Assembly: GCA_038239005.1 (NCBI GenBank)
Contig: JBBSFE010000015.1
Span: 1 to 64,000, forward strand
Length of the DNA: 64,000 bases
Direction: 5' to 3'
From: DASXHD01 sp038239005
Lineage (GTDB): Bacteria > Myxococcota_A > Polyangia > Polyangiales > Polyangiaceae
The notes beneath the pieces were generated by a model. That model had not been told where the DNA came from. It saw only the letters and a list, made by a program, of their open reading frames with translations, and ran no database searches. The first letter of the stretch is position 1; each line of letters begins with the position of its first letter. The position numbers and the translations under genes are program-made. Shown piece by piece: positions 1-8,303 of this stretch.

Positions 1-324
1 CTCGTCCCGAGTCGCTTCGAGCCGTGCGGGCTCGTGCAGCAATACGCGCAACGCTACGGAGCGCTCCCGGTCGCACGCGCGACGGGCGGCCTCGTCGACA
101 CCGTCGTCGACTGCGATGCCAAGCTCGAAACCGGCACGGGCTTCCTCTTCGACGCACCCACCTCGAGCGCCCTCGTCGGCGCGATCGAACGCGCGCTCGC
201 GGCCCGCGCCCTGCCGCAGTGGCAGATGCTCGTGAAGCGCGTGATGCGCCTCGATCGCAGCTGGGACGGCCCCGCGCGCCGCTACGAAGCGTTGATGAAA
301 AACGTCACGCGCGTGCGTGAGTAA
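1..324 (+). CDS. glgA: Glycogen synthase (ADP-glucose), C-terminal part only
   Basis: Only the last 107 codons are in the window; the open frame runs from base 1 to a TAA at 322-324. The first residues (LVPSRFEPCGLVQ) match the GT5 glycogen synthase signature in which the E of FEPCG contacts the sugar nucleotide, followed by the family's GGLVDTV segment and a TGFLF motif. GlgA adds glucose from ADP-glucose to a growing alpha-1,4-glucan in the cytoplasm. It ends five bases before the stop of the convergent SGNH gene, so the two share a very short terminator region. The start and substrate-binding N-terminal domain lie upstream of the window. Confidence 0.9.
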   Translation, partial: LVPSRFEPCGLVQQYAQRYGALPVARATGGLVDTVVDCDAKLETGTGFLFDAPTSSALVGAIERALAARALPQWQMLVKRVMRLDRSWDGPARRYEALMKNVTRVRE

Positions 325-329
325 TCACT

Positions 330-1730
330 TCAGTTGCGCGGCGGGTCGTCGTCGCAGCCGGCTTCGGGGTGCGCCTTCAAATAGGCGTCGAACCCGTCGA
401 AGATGGCGTGCGCGAAGCGATTGCCCATGAGGGTGCCGCCGTCGTGGGTGAGGTGCACGAGGTCCCAGGCGCCGAGGCCAGCGCGCGCGAATCGGATCAT
501 CGACATGTCACCGCCCATGGCGGCGCGGAAATCCCAGAAGGCCCAGTCGTGGCGCTTGGCGATGTCGCCGAGCTGCTTCGAAAGCGTGACGATGCGCGGA
601 TCGGAGTGCACGTCGTCGCGGTGGAGCTCGATGTCCGGCGGCGAGAGGATGAGAATCGGCGTCTTCGGCACGGCGTCTTCTATCCAGCCGATGTCCTTCG
701 CCATCCAGCGCTCGTGATACGCGGGCGCGAAGAGGTTCGTGCCAATCAAGAAGACGACGAGATCGTACTTGCGGCGCTGCAGCATCGGCGTGCGCGATGC
801 GTCGCTGACGTGGAGCATCTGCTCGTAGTTGAGCGCGCCCGTGCCAAGCGAATCGACGATGATGCTCGGCGTCTTGCGCTCGAGTGACGCGCCAAAGAGC
901 CGCACGTTGCCCGTGTTCACGACGACCTCGAGCTTGTGCGCGCCGTCGGGCAAATCGAAGTGCTCGAACGCGGCCGTTGTCTCGGTCGACGCAGCGACGA
1001 CATCGCGCGATTTTTCGCCGTCGATTTTCACCGTGAACGAGCCGCCCATGGGGCGCTTCATGTAGAATACATCGATCGAGCTGACGGCGGTGCCGATGGG
1101 CTGTGCTGCGTCGGCGGTGGCGACCGCGCTCCACGCGCCAACATTCGATGTCTCGGTGGCGACGTTCGCGAAACCGTAATGCCCGTCGTGGACTTGGTCG
1201 GTCGATGTGGAGATCTTCGTCCACTTCGATTCGCCGAGCGTTTGGTTCACGTCCATGTGGTGATACCAACCCCACGGGCGCGCCATCGCGACGTAGCCAT
1301 GCCCGCCGTCGCCGAATTTGCCCTGCAAGAGGCGGCGCATCGAGCCGGTGATGTAGTCCATCGTCATGTTCGAATCGCCGTAGACGGCGATGCGCACGTG
1401 GTCTTTGGCTTTGCCGCGCACGAGCCGCGCGACGCGTGCGTAGAAAGCGTCCATGTCGTGCGACTCGTCGACGATCGCGCCGACCGGAACCGCGGAGAGC
1501 TTCGCATCGAGCGGGCCGAGATCGTAAGCCGCCTTCTCGATTGGGTTACACACCGGCTTTTCCGGAACGGCCGCGGCCAGGCTCGCGCTCGACACGGATG
1601 CGTTTGGCGATGTGACACGCGGCGGCGCTGTCAGCGCGAGGGGTCTGGGGTTCTCGCCGCTCGTCTTTTGACAAGCGAGCGCGAGGGCAACCAGGACCAG
1701 GCGACTCATTCGCATGATGATTGACCGCAT
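330..1730 (-). CDS. SGNH/GDSL-fold hydrolase lipoprotein
   Basis: The product (466 aa) has a lipoprotein signal ending in ALAC (Cys about 20), so it is probably anchored outside the cytoplasmic membrane. GDSN at about 118-121 is the SGNH block I (nucleophile Ser), GTN at about 330-332 supplies the block III Asn, and DLVHLT at about 423-428 carries the block V Asp and His. A roughly 200-residue insert between block I and block III looks like a beta-rich carbohydrate- or ligand-binding domain. Such enzymes are esterases, often on acetylated polysaccharide or peptidoglycan; the substrate here is unknown. The ATG lies one base after the TGA of the upstream esterase gene, so the two are probably co-translated. 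ATG codons at residues 6 and 8 are alternative starts. Confidence 0.75.
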   Translation of the reverse strand: MRSIIMRMSRLVLVALALACQKTSGENPRPLALTAPPRVTSPNASVSSASLAAAVPEKPVCNPIEKAAYDLGPLDAKLSAVPVGAIVDESHDMDAFYARVARLVRGKAKDHVRIAVYGDSNMTMDYITGSMRRLLQGKFGDGGHGYVAMARPWGWYHHMDVNQTLGESKWTKISTSTDQVHDGHYGFANVATETSNVGAWSAVATADAAQPIGTAVSSIDVFYMKRPMGGSFTVKIDGEKSRDVVAASTETTAAFEHFDLPDGAHKLEVVVNTGNVRLFGASLERKTPSIIVDSLGTGALNYEQMLHVSDASRTPMLQRRKYDLVVFLIGTNLFAPAYHERWMAKDIGWIEDAVPKTPILILSPPDIELHRDDVHSDPRIVTLSKQLGDIAKRHDWAFWDFRAAMGGDMSMIRFARAGLGAWDLVHLTHDGGTLMGNRFAHAIFDGFDAYLKAHPEAGCDDDPPRN

Positions 1731-1731
1731 A

Positions 1732-2661
1732 TCAGAGGGCCGCGATTTGCTCCAAAAACCTGAGAACCGTGCAGCTCCCGATCGCTACTTCACCTTTGCG
1801 CCCAAGAACAGGGAAGCCGTGTTTTTGCTCGGGCAGCTCGACCAAGAGCGTCGGCACGCCCGCGGCAACGAGCGCGTCGCGAAAATCGTGGCTGTCGGCG
1901 GGCGGGACGATGGTGTCGGCGCCGCCTTGGATGAGGAGCATCGGCACCGTGTGCGCGCCAATGGCGTATCGCGGGGTCGCTTCGTGTGCGCGGCGCATCC
2001 AGTCGGACGCGTCTTCGTCGACGCCCGCTTCGGATGCGTAAGTCTTCGCGCCGTAGAGAAATTCGTCGACGGCTTGCCGCATGATGGGCACGTATCGCTC
2101 GCGTGAATGGTCGAGCTCGAGCGGCGCGTAGTAGAGGATGGCGCCATCGACGTGGATGGCGCTCTTGTCGGAGCAGTCGCCGTCGTAGCGGGATGCATCG
2201 GGCTCGGCCGCGACCATCGCCGCGAGATGCCCACCGGCTGACGCGCCGATGAGGATCGTCTTTTGGACGCCGACCTTCGCGCGCGCCGCGCGAATCGCAC
2301 ATCGCACATCGGAGAGCCCAACGGGAAACGCACGGGCCGCATCTGACGCGAGTCGATACGCGATGCTTGCTCCCGCGTAACCCAGCGTCGCGAGCTCGCG
2401 AATCGTCGGACGAAAAAGCGATTTGCCGCCCGATGTCCACCCGCCGCCATGCACGATCACGACGAGCGCCTTCGGTGTCGTCTGTGGAAGCGCGAGATCG
2501 TAATTCTGCCGCCGGTCGTCGCCGTAGGCGATGTCCTCGATGACCGCGGGCCCTGCCGCATCGTTCGCTATGAACGCGGGGATCTCACAACTCTCGATGC
2601 GCGCGATTTCAATGGCGCCGCCATCGCGAATCTCACTCCGCGATGGAACGGTCTCGCTCAT
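1732..2661 (-). CDS. Alpha/beta hydrolase (carboxylesterase, HSL/BD-FAE type)
   Basis: From the ATG at 2661 this is 309 aa. HGGGW (about 71-75) is the oxyanion-hole motif of the hormone-sensitive-lipase and feruloyl-esterase-like group, GASAG (about 139-143) is the nucleophile elbow, and GGADTIVP and KHGFP near the end carry the likely catalytic Asp and His. The reading frame stays open upstream and would add a hydrophobic stretch ending LAACFVAC from a CTG or GTG codon, so the real protein may be a lipoprotein starting near 2700-2740 and overlapping the preceding gene. It sits between two exported proteins in the same direction, which favours an exported form. The substrate is unknown. Confidence 0.75.
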   Translation of the reverse strand: MSETVPSRSEIRDGGAIEIARIESCEIPAFIANDAAGPAVIEDIAYGDDRRQNYDLALPQTTPKALVVIVHGGGWTSGGKSLFRPTIRELATLGYAGASIAYRLASDAARAFPVGLSDVRCAIRAARAKVGVQKTILIGASAGGHLAAMVAAEPDASRYDGDCSDKSAIHVDGAILYYAPLELDHSRERYVPIMRQAVDEFLYGAKTYASEAGVDEDASDWMRRAHEATPRYAIGAHTVPMLLIQGGADTIVPPADSHDFRDALVAAGVPTLLVELPEQKHGFPVLGRKGEVAIGSCTVLRFLEQIAAL

Positions 2662-2726
2662 CGAGACTCCGTTCGGCGGTATCGACACCGTCACCGTCGC
2701 GCATGCGACGAAACACGCAGCTAGAG

Positions 2727-3665
2727 TTATTGAGCCACGTCGGAGCAGCAGCGGAAGCCCGTCGAATAGTCGTGATAGTAAATGTCGTGGCCGGGCGTGC
2801 GGTAGTTGCAGCCGTCGCCGAGCTCGTGCGTGTCGAGGTAGAAGCCGCCGAGGAACGTGCCGTCTGGATCGTCGACCCACTCGTGGACGTTGCCGACCAT
2901 GTCGTAGACGCCGTAGTCGTTGGTGCAGCCCGCGTGCGTGCCCGATGGGCTGAGCGTGCCCGCGAGGTGATTGAGCTGCGGATCGTTCATGTGCGGCGTC
3001 CATAGCGACGGCTTGCTGCCACCGCCGAGACCGAAGAGCGTCGCCATCGGCGAGCGACCGTGATCGTTGCAGCGACCGGCCTCGTTGTGACTACCGTATG
3101 GATACGTGGTGTGCGCCGGGCCCATGCACGCGCGTTTCCATTCGGGCGCTTTGCAGAGACGCTTGCCCGAACGAGCGCACGCTTGCTTCGCTTGCACTTC
3201 GGACACGTAGCCTTGCGGCATCACGCCTTGCGCGCTGACAGCGCGAACGACCGGCGTGTGACCGCTAAAAGCGCCCGAGCGATCGAGCGCGTCGAATGGC
3301 GACCACGCGCGCTCGTCACCGTTCGGAAGAATTTCGACGAGCGATGCCTCGTAGCGATCAATGCAGTATGCATCATCGATGCTCGCCATATCGGTGGGGC
3401 AGAGCCCGTTGTTCGCTACCGGGCGATCGGCACCGTCATCATCATCGAGCAGATTTCCCGCGGGCGAGGGGAGCAGCTGAAGCTCTTGGACGCGGCCGCG
3501 GCGAGCGCTTCGGCCGTCACGGCGCGCGAAACCGCTTTTCGGCGAACGCGTCAGCGACGGCACGCGTGCTTGCGGCGACGATGCGATCGGCTCGGGTCGC
3601 GAGCAGCCTGCCCAAACGAGGGCAAAAGCGCCAAATGCGACTGCGGTGAGGCGGGAAAGCAACAA
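2727..3665 (-). CDS. SUMF1/FGE-fold lipoprotein, probably non-catalytic
   Basis: The 312-aa product has a signal with lipobox WAGC (Cys about 20). It then shows the SUMF1 (formylglycine-generating enzyme/EgtB) fold landmarks: IDRYE after the first Cys pair, RLCKAPEWKRAC in the middle, YDMVGNVHEWVDD, and a final GFRCC. In true formylglycine-generating enzymes two cysteines five residues apart near the C-terminus do the chemistry; here the matching stretch (GCNYRT) has only one. I therefore read it as a structural or binding member of the family, as is common for myxobacterial lipoproteins. The start is a TTG with no clear ribosome binding site. It lies 62 bases downstream of the membrane protein gene. 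Confidence 0.75.
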   Translation of the reverse strand: MLLSRLTAVAFGAFALVWAGCSRPEPIASSPQARVPSLTRSPKSGFARRDGRSARRGRVQELQLLPSPAGNLLDDDDGADRPVANNGLCPTDMASIDDAYCIDRYEASLVEILPNGDERAWSPFDALDRSGAFSGHTPVVRAVSAQGVMPQGYVSEVQAKQACARSGKRLCKAPEWKRACMGPAHTTYPYGSHNEAGRCNDHGRSPMATLFGLGGGSKPSLWTPHMNDPQLNHLAGTLSPSGTHAGCTNDYGVYDMVGNVHEWVDDPDGTFLGGFYLDTHELGDGCNYRTPGHDIYYHDYSTGFRCCSDVAQ

Positions 3666-3727
3666 CCCAGCAGAGATAACGAGGTCTCGGGCCCTTGAGA
3701 ACCCGAAATCGACCCAAATTGCGGCCT

Positions 3728-4684
3728 TTATAATTTTTTATTGCGAGCGGCATCGACGGCGCGAAGCGCACGTGCGAGCCACGATGCACGAAGTGAAACG
3801 CGTGAGAGCGCAACCACTTGATGCAAGAGCGCGATCGCGACGAAGGATCCCGCACCGCGCACACCGAAACGCGGAACGATCCACGCGACGACGACGACGA
3901 GCGCTGTCGATGCAAGCGCGCGCCACGCCCACGACCACATCACGCGAATCGGCGAGCGACGAAACGTGACGAGCGCCGCGCGAATCGCAATGAATGCGGT
4001 CGATCGAAATCGCACTGCGCTCGCGCGCGCGAGATCGTGAATGACGGCTGCGGCGGCCGCGAGAAGGAGGACGCCGCAGCACGCGAGCGCGGCCCATTGA
4101 TCCGCGCGTGCCGTGCCCGTTCGCAGTTCGAGTGCGTCGTGCACGGCGCTGAACGTCCACATCGCGATCGCGAGGAGCGCAAGCTCGAGCACGGTTCCGA
4201 GCGCGAGCAGCACGAGCATCGGCCGGAACGTCGCGGCGACGTAGGGCGCGAGGTGCCGAGGTCGCGGCGTGCGCGTGTCGGAGGTTGCGTGCGAAATCGA
4301 GGTCATGAGCGCGGAGAGCGGCACGAGCCCGATGATGGAACCGAGCACCACCAAGAAAAACGCGAGCCCCCAGATCGCGGACGACGCGTGATCGTACGCG
4401 GGCTTCAGCGCGAGCACGGCCCACCCGCCGTCGTCGAAGACAACCGAATCACCGCGCGGGTGCCCCGCGAATGCGCTCGCGACGCCGCGCCCAATCGGCC
4501 AGGCAAACGCGAGCGAGAGCACGAGCTGATAGATGTAATATGCAAATACAGCGAGCGGCCGCCGCCGAGCGCGCATGGCGTCGTTCGACACGAGCAAGAG
4601 CCGCGTGTCGCGCCGCACCGATTCGGGCCCCGAGGTGTCGGGCCCGCGAGACGAAACGATGGCGTCCATCGAGAGCTGGTTCAC
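3728..4684 (-). CDS. Multi-pass membrane protein of unknown function
   Basis: The product (318 aa from a GTG at 4684) has about six hydrophobic segments separated by short Arg-rich loops and no soluble domain I recognise. The GTG overlaps the TGA of the M1 peptidase gene by four bases (GTGA), which suggests translational coupling; an ATG five codons later (4669) is the alternative start. It ends in a basic tail (AARNKKL). The tight link to the peptidase suggests a shared process at the membrane. The six-segment layout of long hydrophobic helices resembles glycerophosphoryl-diesterase-type or DUF membrane domains, but I cannot name a family. Confidence 0.6.
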   Translation of the reverse strand: MNQLSMDAIVSSRGPDTSGPESVRRDTRLLLVSNDAMRARRRPLAVFAYYIYQLVLSLAFAWPIGRGVASAFAGHPRGDSVVFDDGGWAVLALKPAYDHASSAIWGLAFFLVVLGSIIGLVPLSALMTSISHATSDTRTPRPRHLAPYVAATFRPMLVLLALGTVLELALLAIAMWTFSAVHDALELRTGTARADQWAALACCGVLLLAAAAAVIHDLARASAVRFRSTAFIAIRAALVTFRRSPIRVMWSWAWRALASTALVVVVAWIVPRFGVRGAGSFVAIALLHQVVALSRVSLRASWLARALRAVDAARNKKL

Positions 4685-6639
4685 GGCGTCACCGCCGAGA
4701 AGAGCACTTGCGCGGCGTACGTGAGTCGCTCGAGGACGCGTTTTGATTCGGGCGCGCTCGCGCCGTCGCCGCGTGCGAAGTCGTTCATGTGATCTTGGTC
4801 GATCAAGATTGCGTGATCGGGATCGACGACCGCGTACACGATGGGCGACGTACCGTGGAAGGGAAGGCGAGCCCAGGCGTCTTTGCCGTCCCAGTGAAGG
4901 CGCTCCTTCGTGCCGTTCTTGAGCGTTACTTCGACGTCGACAGGGAGAACGAGCGTGCCTTGTCGCGCGACGAGCACCCAGCCTTCGTAATCTTCTGCGG
5001 CACTCTCGTTGTCTTTGACGGTTTCGCGTTTGCCGTCGCGATCGAAGATGCCAAGCGCGCGCGTGACCTTCGGCGTGTGAATGCCCTCGATGCGAAAATC
5101 GACCCAGCCGCGCCGGAAGAGCGCCTCTTCGAGCATCGTTCGCACTTCGGGGCCGAGCACTTCTTCGTAGCTCGCGAGCAAGTCTTCTGGCGTCGGATGC
5201 CGGAAGCGCGCGCGCCGCGCGTAACGACCGATGGCTTTCGCGCCGAGCTCTTTGCCGTAGACGCGATCGACCGTTTCGAAAATCGACGCCGTGCGTGCGT
5301 AGACGAGCCCGCCGTAATGTCGCCCCGAGGGAAACGCAAACGCCGGTTGCGCGATGGGCGCGTCGAACACGCGCGAGCCGGGCCATGCGCCGTCGAGCTC
5401 GCCGTCACCGACTTCGAGCCCGAGAAAATCGAGCGCCGAGCCGGGGCCACGCCACGCGCGCAAACCTTCTTGCTCGGCGTAGCTGTTCATTCCCTCATCG
5501 AGGAACGGCCACGTGACTTCGTCAGATGCGAGGAGCCCGTAAAACCACTGGTGCCCGAACTCGTGAATCGTGACGAGCTCGATGAAGAGCGCGCCGGGCG
5601 GACCCCACCACGGCCCGCCGGTCGTGATGAGCGTCGGATATTCCATCCCGCCCGCTTCGTCGGCGCCCTCCGGCGGATGCACGAGCGTGATCAAATCGTA
5701 CGGATACTTTCCGTAGCGCTGCCCGTAGTGCGGGATCGCGAAACGCATCGTCGCGAGCTCGCGCTCGGCGGCGTAGCCGTATCCGCGCGGAAAAAGAATG
5801 CGCACGGCGACGCCGTCGACCTTTTCGTTTCGCTCTTGAAATTGATCGAACGCCGTCCACGCGAAATCGTGCACGTCCTTTTGCACGTGCCGTTCGACGC
5901 GAAGATCGCCCTCGGTGCGCGACTCGACGATGGGCCCCGTCGCGCCGAGCACGAAGCTTTGCGGCGCTTTGATGGTGACGTCGTAGGTGCCGAAGTCCGA
6001 ATAAAACTCGGCCAGGTGGTGAAACGGAAAATGCGCCCAGCGCCCGTCGGGCTCGAGGCGCGCGATCTTCGGGAACCACTGCGCGATCATGTGAAACGAG
6101 CCGTGGTACCCGGTGCGCTCCACGATCGTCGGGAGCTTGTCGTCCCACGTCATCTCGAACGTCACCGTCGCGCCGGGCTCGATGTCGTGTGGTAGCGGCA
6201 CACGCACGTCGGTTTCGTCCGTTTCGTTACGACGATCGCCCGTCTTGTCGACGCCAGGCCAGAGGTCGACGCCGCCGAGCGAAAACTTTCGAACGTCGAT
6301 CGTGCCCCACTCGGTTACTTCACCGGAGCCGCGCGAGCCGAAAGCAGGCTCACGCATGAACGTCGTTTGCTCGTTCTTGAACGCGTTCAAATAAAGGTGA
6401 AGCCACACTTCGCGGACGCTCACCTCGCTCATGTTGCGCCACGTGATGGTCCCTTCGCCGTGGACGGTGTGTGCTTTTGGATCGAGCTCCGCTGTCATCG
6501 TGTAATCGACGACATCTTCGGCGTGCTCTGGCAACGACGCATCGTCGTCGTACTTGGTGCCCGAATCGGGCGTCGCGGTGGAAACGTCAGCGCCGACGGG
6601 CGACGCGACGAACAGCGCGATGACAACGGCTCGACGCAC
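4681..6639 (-). CDS. M1-family zinc metallopeptidase, exported
   Basis: The 652-aa product starts with a short signal peptide (MRRAVVIALFVASPVGA) and has the gluzincin core: HEFGH at 359-363, then 18 residues to Glu382 (HExxH-18-E), with GGMEYP at 330-335 standing for the GAMEN exopeptidase loop of M1 aminopeptidases. The N-terminal 230 residues form the usual beta-rich saddle domain. The GMEYP form is typical of bacterial secreted M1 proteins, so true aminopeptidase activity is likely but unproven. The gene starts 15 bases after the radical SAM gene and overlaps the next membrane-protein gene by four bases. Confidence 0.85.
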   Translation of the reverse strand: MRRAVVIALFVASPVGADVSTATPDSGTKYDDDASLPEHAEDVVDYTMTAELDPKAHTVHGEGTITWRNMSEVSVREVWLHLYLNAFKNEQTTFMREPAFGSRGSGEVTEWGTIDVRKFSLGGVDLWPGVDKTGDRRNETDETDVRVPLPHDIEPGATVTFEMTWDDKLPTIVERTGYHGSFHMIAQWFPKIARLEPDGRWAHFPFHHLAEFYSDFGTYDVTIKAPQSFVLGATGPIVESRTEGDLRVERHVQKDVHDFAWTAFDQFQERNEKVDGVAVRILFPRGYGYAAERELATMRFAIPHYGQRYGKYPYDLITLVHPPEGADEAGGMEYPTLITTGGPWWGPPGALFIELVTIHEFGHQWFYGLLASDEVTWPFLDEGMNSYAEQEGLRAWRGPGSALDFLGLEVGDGELDGAWPGSRVFDAPIAQPAFAFPSGRHYGGLVYARTASIFETVDRVYGKELGAKAIGRYARRARFRHPTPEDLLASYEEVLGPEVRTMLEEALFRRGWVDFRIEGIHTPKVTRALGIFDRDGKRETVKDNESAAEDYEGWVLVARQGTLVLPVDVEVTLKNGTKERLHWDGKDAWARLPFHGTSPIVYAVVDPDHAILIDQDHMNDFARGDGASAPESKRVLERLTYAAQVLFSAVTP

Positions 6640-6654
6640 GCCGCGACAGTACCT

Positions 6655-7716
6655 TCACGTGGGAAAAAGCGGAAGCTGGCCGCGCGGCGCGATTTTTGGA
6701 ATCGGCGCCATCGTGAGACCCGAAGCGCCTTCTTCTCGCCCGCCTGGCGATTCGTAGCCTAGGCGTTTCGCCGTAGCGTCGAAGAGCCGGCCGATGGCTT
6801 CCGCGTAAGGCCCGGTGCCCCGACCGCGGACGCCGAAGGTTGCATCATACACCTTTCCGTTTCGAGCCTGCTTGATGTGGCTCATCACGCGCTCCGCCTT
6901 CTCCGGGAGAGCGACGCGAATGCGCGACTCGAAGACGTCCTTCACGTGCCCGGGCAATCGCAGGAGGGTGTAGCCCGCGAACGACGCGCCAGCATCACGC
7001 GCGGCTTTGAGCGCGGCGGGCATGTCTTGGTCGTTCAAACCGGGAATGATGGGAGCGACCATCACGCCGACACGCACGCCCGCCGCCGCGAGCCGCTCGA
7101 TGGTGCGAAGCCGCCGCGCGGGCGTCGTGACGAACGGCTCGAGGGCGCGCGCGTGCGTTTCGTCGATGAAGGGAATGCTGATCGCGATCGAAAAGTGCGA
7201 CGCCTTCGCCACCGCGAGGAGCACATCGATGTCACGCTCGACGAGCGGCGACTTCGTGATGACGTGCGCAGGGTTCTTGTATTCTGCACATACCTCGAGA
7301 CACCCGCGCGTGAGCCGATACCGCGACTCGAGCGGCTGATAACAATCGGTGACGCCGCTGAACATCACGAGCTCGCCGCGCCACCCCTTCTGCGAAAACG
7401 ACTTCCGCAAAAGCTCGGGGGCGTCCTTCTTGACGACGATCTTCCGCTCGAAGTCCGTCCCCGCGCCGAAGCTCAGATATTCGTGCGTGGGCCGAGCAAA
7501 GCAATAGGCGCACGCATGAAAACATCCTCGGTATGGATTGACGCTGAAGTTGAAGCCCACATCGGGGCTGTCGTTCTTCGCGAGAATGGTGCCGGTGCGA
7601 TCGAAATAGACTTCGAGCTTTGCGGCAGGCGCGTCCTCTTCGGCGAGATCGTCGAGGAAGACGATCTCGCTCTCAGCGAAGCGGTTGGCAGGGTTGTCGA
7701 CTGTGAGGCGCCTCAC
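6655..7716 (-). CDS. PA0069-family radical SAM protein (SplB-like)
   Basis: The 353-aa product has the radical SAM cluster motif C65-x3-C69-x2-C72 in the sequence RGCFHACAYCF, preceded by the NPYRG signature of the PA0069/Rv2578c group, which is related to spore photoproduct lyase. These cytoplasmic proteins bind a [4Fe-4S] cluster and SAM; their substrate is not established, though the link to SplB suggests nucleic acid repair. The start is a GTG at 7716. A palindromic LexA-like box lies 8 to 27 bases upstream, so DNA-damage control is likely (see that feature). A 15-base gap to the M1 peptidase gene suggests read-through into it. Confidence 0.85.
   Translation of the reverse strand: MRRLTVDNPANRFAESEIVFLDDLAEEDAPAAKLEVYFDRTGTILAKNDSPDVGFNFSVNPYRGCFHACAYCFARPTHEYLSFGAGTDFERKIVVKKDAPELLRKSFSQKGWRGELVMFSGVTDCYQPLESRYRLTRGCLEVCAEYKNPAHVITKSPLVERDIDVLLAVAKASHFSIAISIPFIDETHARALEPFVTTPARRLRTIERLAAAGVRVGVMVAPIIPGLNDQDMPAALKAARDAGASFAGYTLLRLPGHVKDVFESRIRVALPEKAERVMSHIKQARNGKVYDATFGVRGRGTGPYAEAIGRLFDATAKRLGYESPGGREEGASGLTMAPIPKIAPRGQLPLFPT
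7703..7716. promoter_or_regulatory. 14-bp perfect palindrome over the radical SAM start codon
   Basis: GTGAGGCGCCTCAC is its own reverse complement and includes the GTG start codon of the radical SAM gene. It could be an operator, or an RNA hairpin hiding the start codon. It may also be chance in GC-rich DNA, because part of it is constrained by coding. Confidence 0.3.
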
Positions 7717-7722
7717 AATCGA

Positions 7723-7742
7723 TACTGTACACTAGTTCAGTA
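7723..7742. promoter_or_regulatory. LexA-like SOS box upstream of the radical SAM gene
   Basis: The sequence TACTGTACACTAGTTCAGTA has the outer halves TACTG and CAGTA of the E. coli SOS box with the same spacing (CTG-N10-CAG) and 14 of 20 positions equal to the E. coli consensus. Its right half, GTTCAG, fits the motif I recall for Myxococcus xanthus LexA (CTRHAMRYBYGTTCAGS) at 15 of 17 positions. It fills the 30-bp gap between the regulator gene and the radical SAM GTG, the place where a repressor would block a promoter. The identification is by eye; binding has not been shown. Confidence 0.6.
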
Positions 7743-7746
7743 GTCG

Positions 7747-8256
7747 TCAGCTACCATTCGACGGGTCTTCCGTTTTCTGGCTCTTGCGCGTCAGCGGCAC
7801 GCCGTACTCGTGGAGCTTGTACTGGACCTTGCGAACGCTGATATCGAGCATCGCTGCGGCGCGCGCCGTCGAGCCGGCGCTTGCTTTCATCGCGGAGAGA
7901 ATCGCTTCGCGCTCGAGCTTTGCGAGTGTCGAGGAGCGAATCGCTTCGGCCGCACGTGTTCCTTCGAACACGCTGCATGCGCGCTCGACCAGCTGAACGA
8001 CAACGCTCGGATCAGGCGGCGCCGCGAAGTAAGCACCTGCGCGATACGCAGAAGCGGCAGCTTCGGGCGTGTCGCAGATGGCAACGACGAGGGTGCCTTT
8101 CGCGAACGTGGGCCAGTCGCCGCGTGCGTGCGCAACGACGACCACGGAGCGATCGCCCGCGGACGGCTGCCCGTCTTGGACGTCGTGGCCGGCGGCGCGG
8201 AGAGCCGCGCGGATGGAGTCGGGAACGGAACCGAGGAAGGCGATGGAGGAGATCAT
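7747..8256 (-). CDS. Small regulator: degenerate receiver-like domain plus Fis-type HTH
   Basis: The 169-aa product has two parts. Residues 1-100 have the alternating strand-helix pattern of a response-regulator receiver (IAFLG, VVVVAH, LVVAICD, GAYFAAP) but no clear phosphoacceptor Asp at the end of the third strand. Residues about 118-155 (LEREAILSAMKASAGSTARA followed by KVQYKLHEYG) match the Fis-type helix-turn-helix that ends NtrC-family activators. There is no AAA+ domain, so it cannot activate sigma-54 by itself; it may bind DNA as a dimer. The gene lies 47 bases downstream of clpA in the same direction. Confidence 0.65.
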   Translation of the reverse strand: MISSIAFLGSVPDSIRAALRAAGHDVQDGQPSAGDRSVVVVAHARGDWPTFAKGTLVVAICDTPEAAASAYRAGAYFAAPPDPSVVVQLVERACSVFEGTRAAEAIRSSTLAKLEREAILSAMKASAGSTARAAAMLDISVRKVQYKLHEYGVPLTRKSQKTEDPSNGS

Positions 8257-8303
8257 CGCCCATTTGGATGCCGCAAAACGCGCGCGGGAGCTTGCCGGGC
8301 GGT

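Noticed and set aside
1732..3003. 423-aa frame as the full esterase gene
   Set aside because: Its first 90 codons overlap the SUMF1 gene in another frame and read as Arg-rich nonsense; the enzyme starts at or shortly before 2661.
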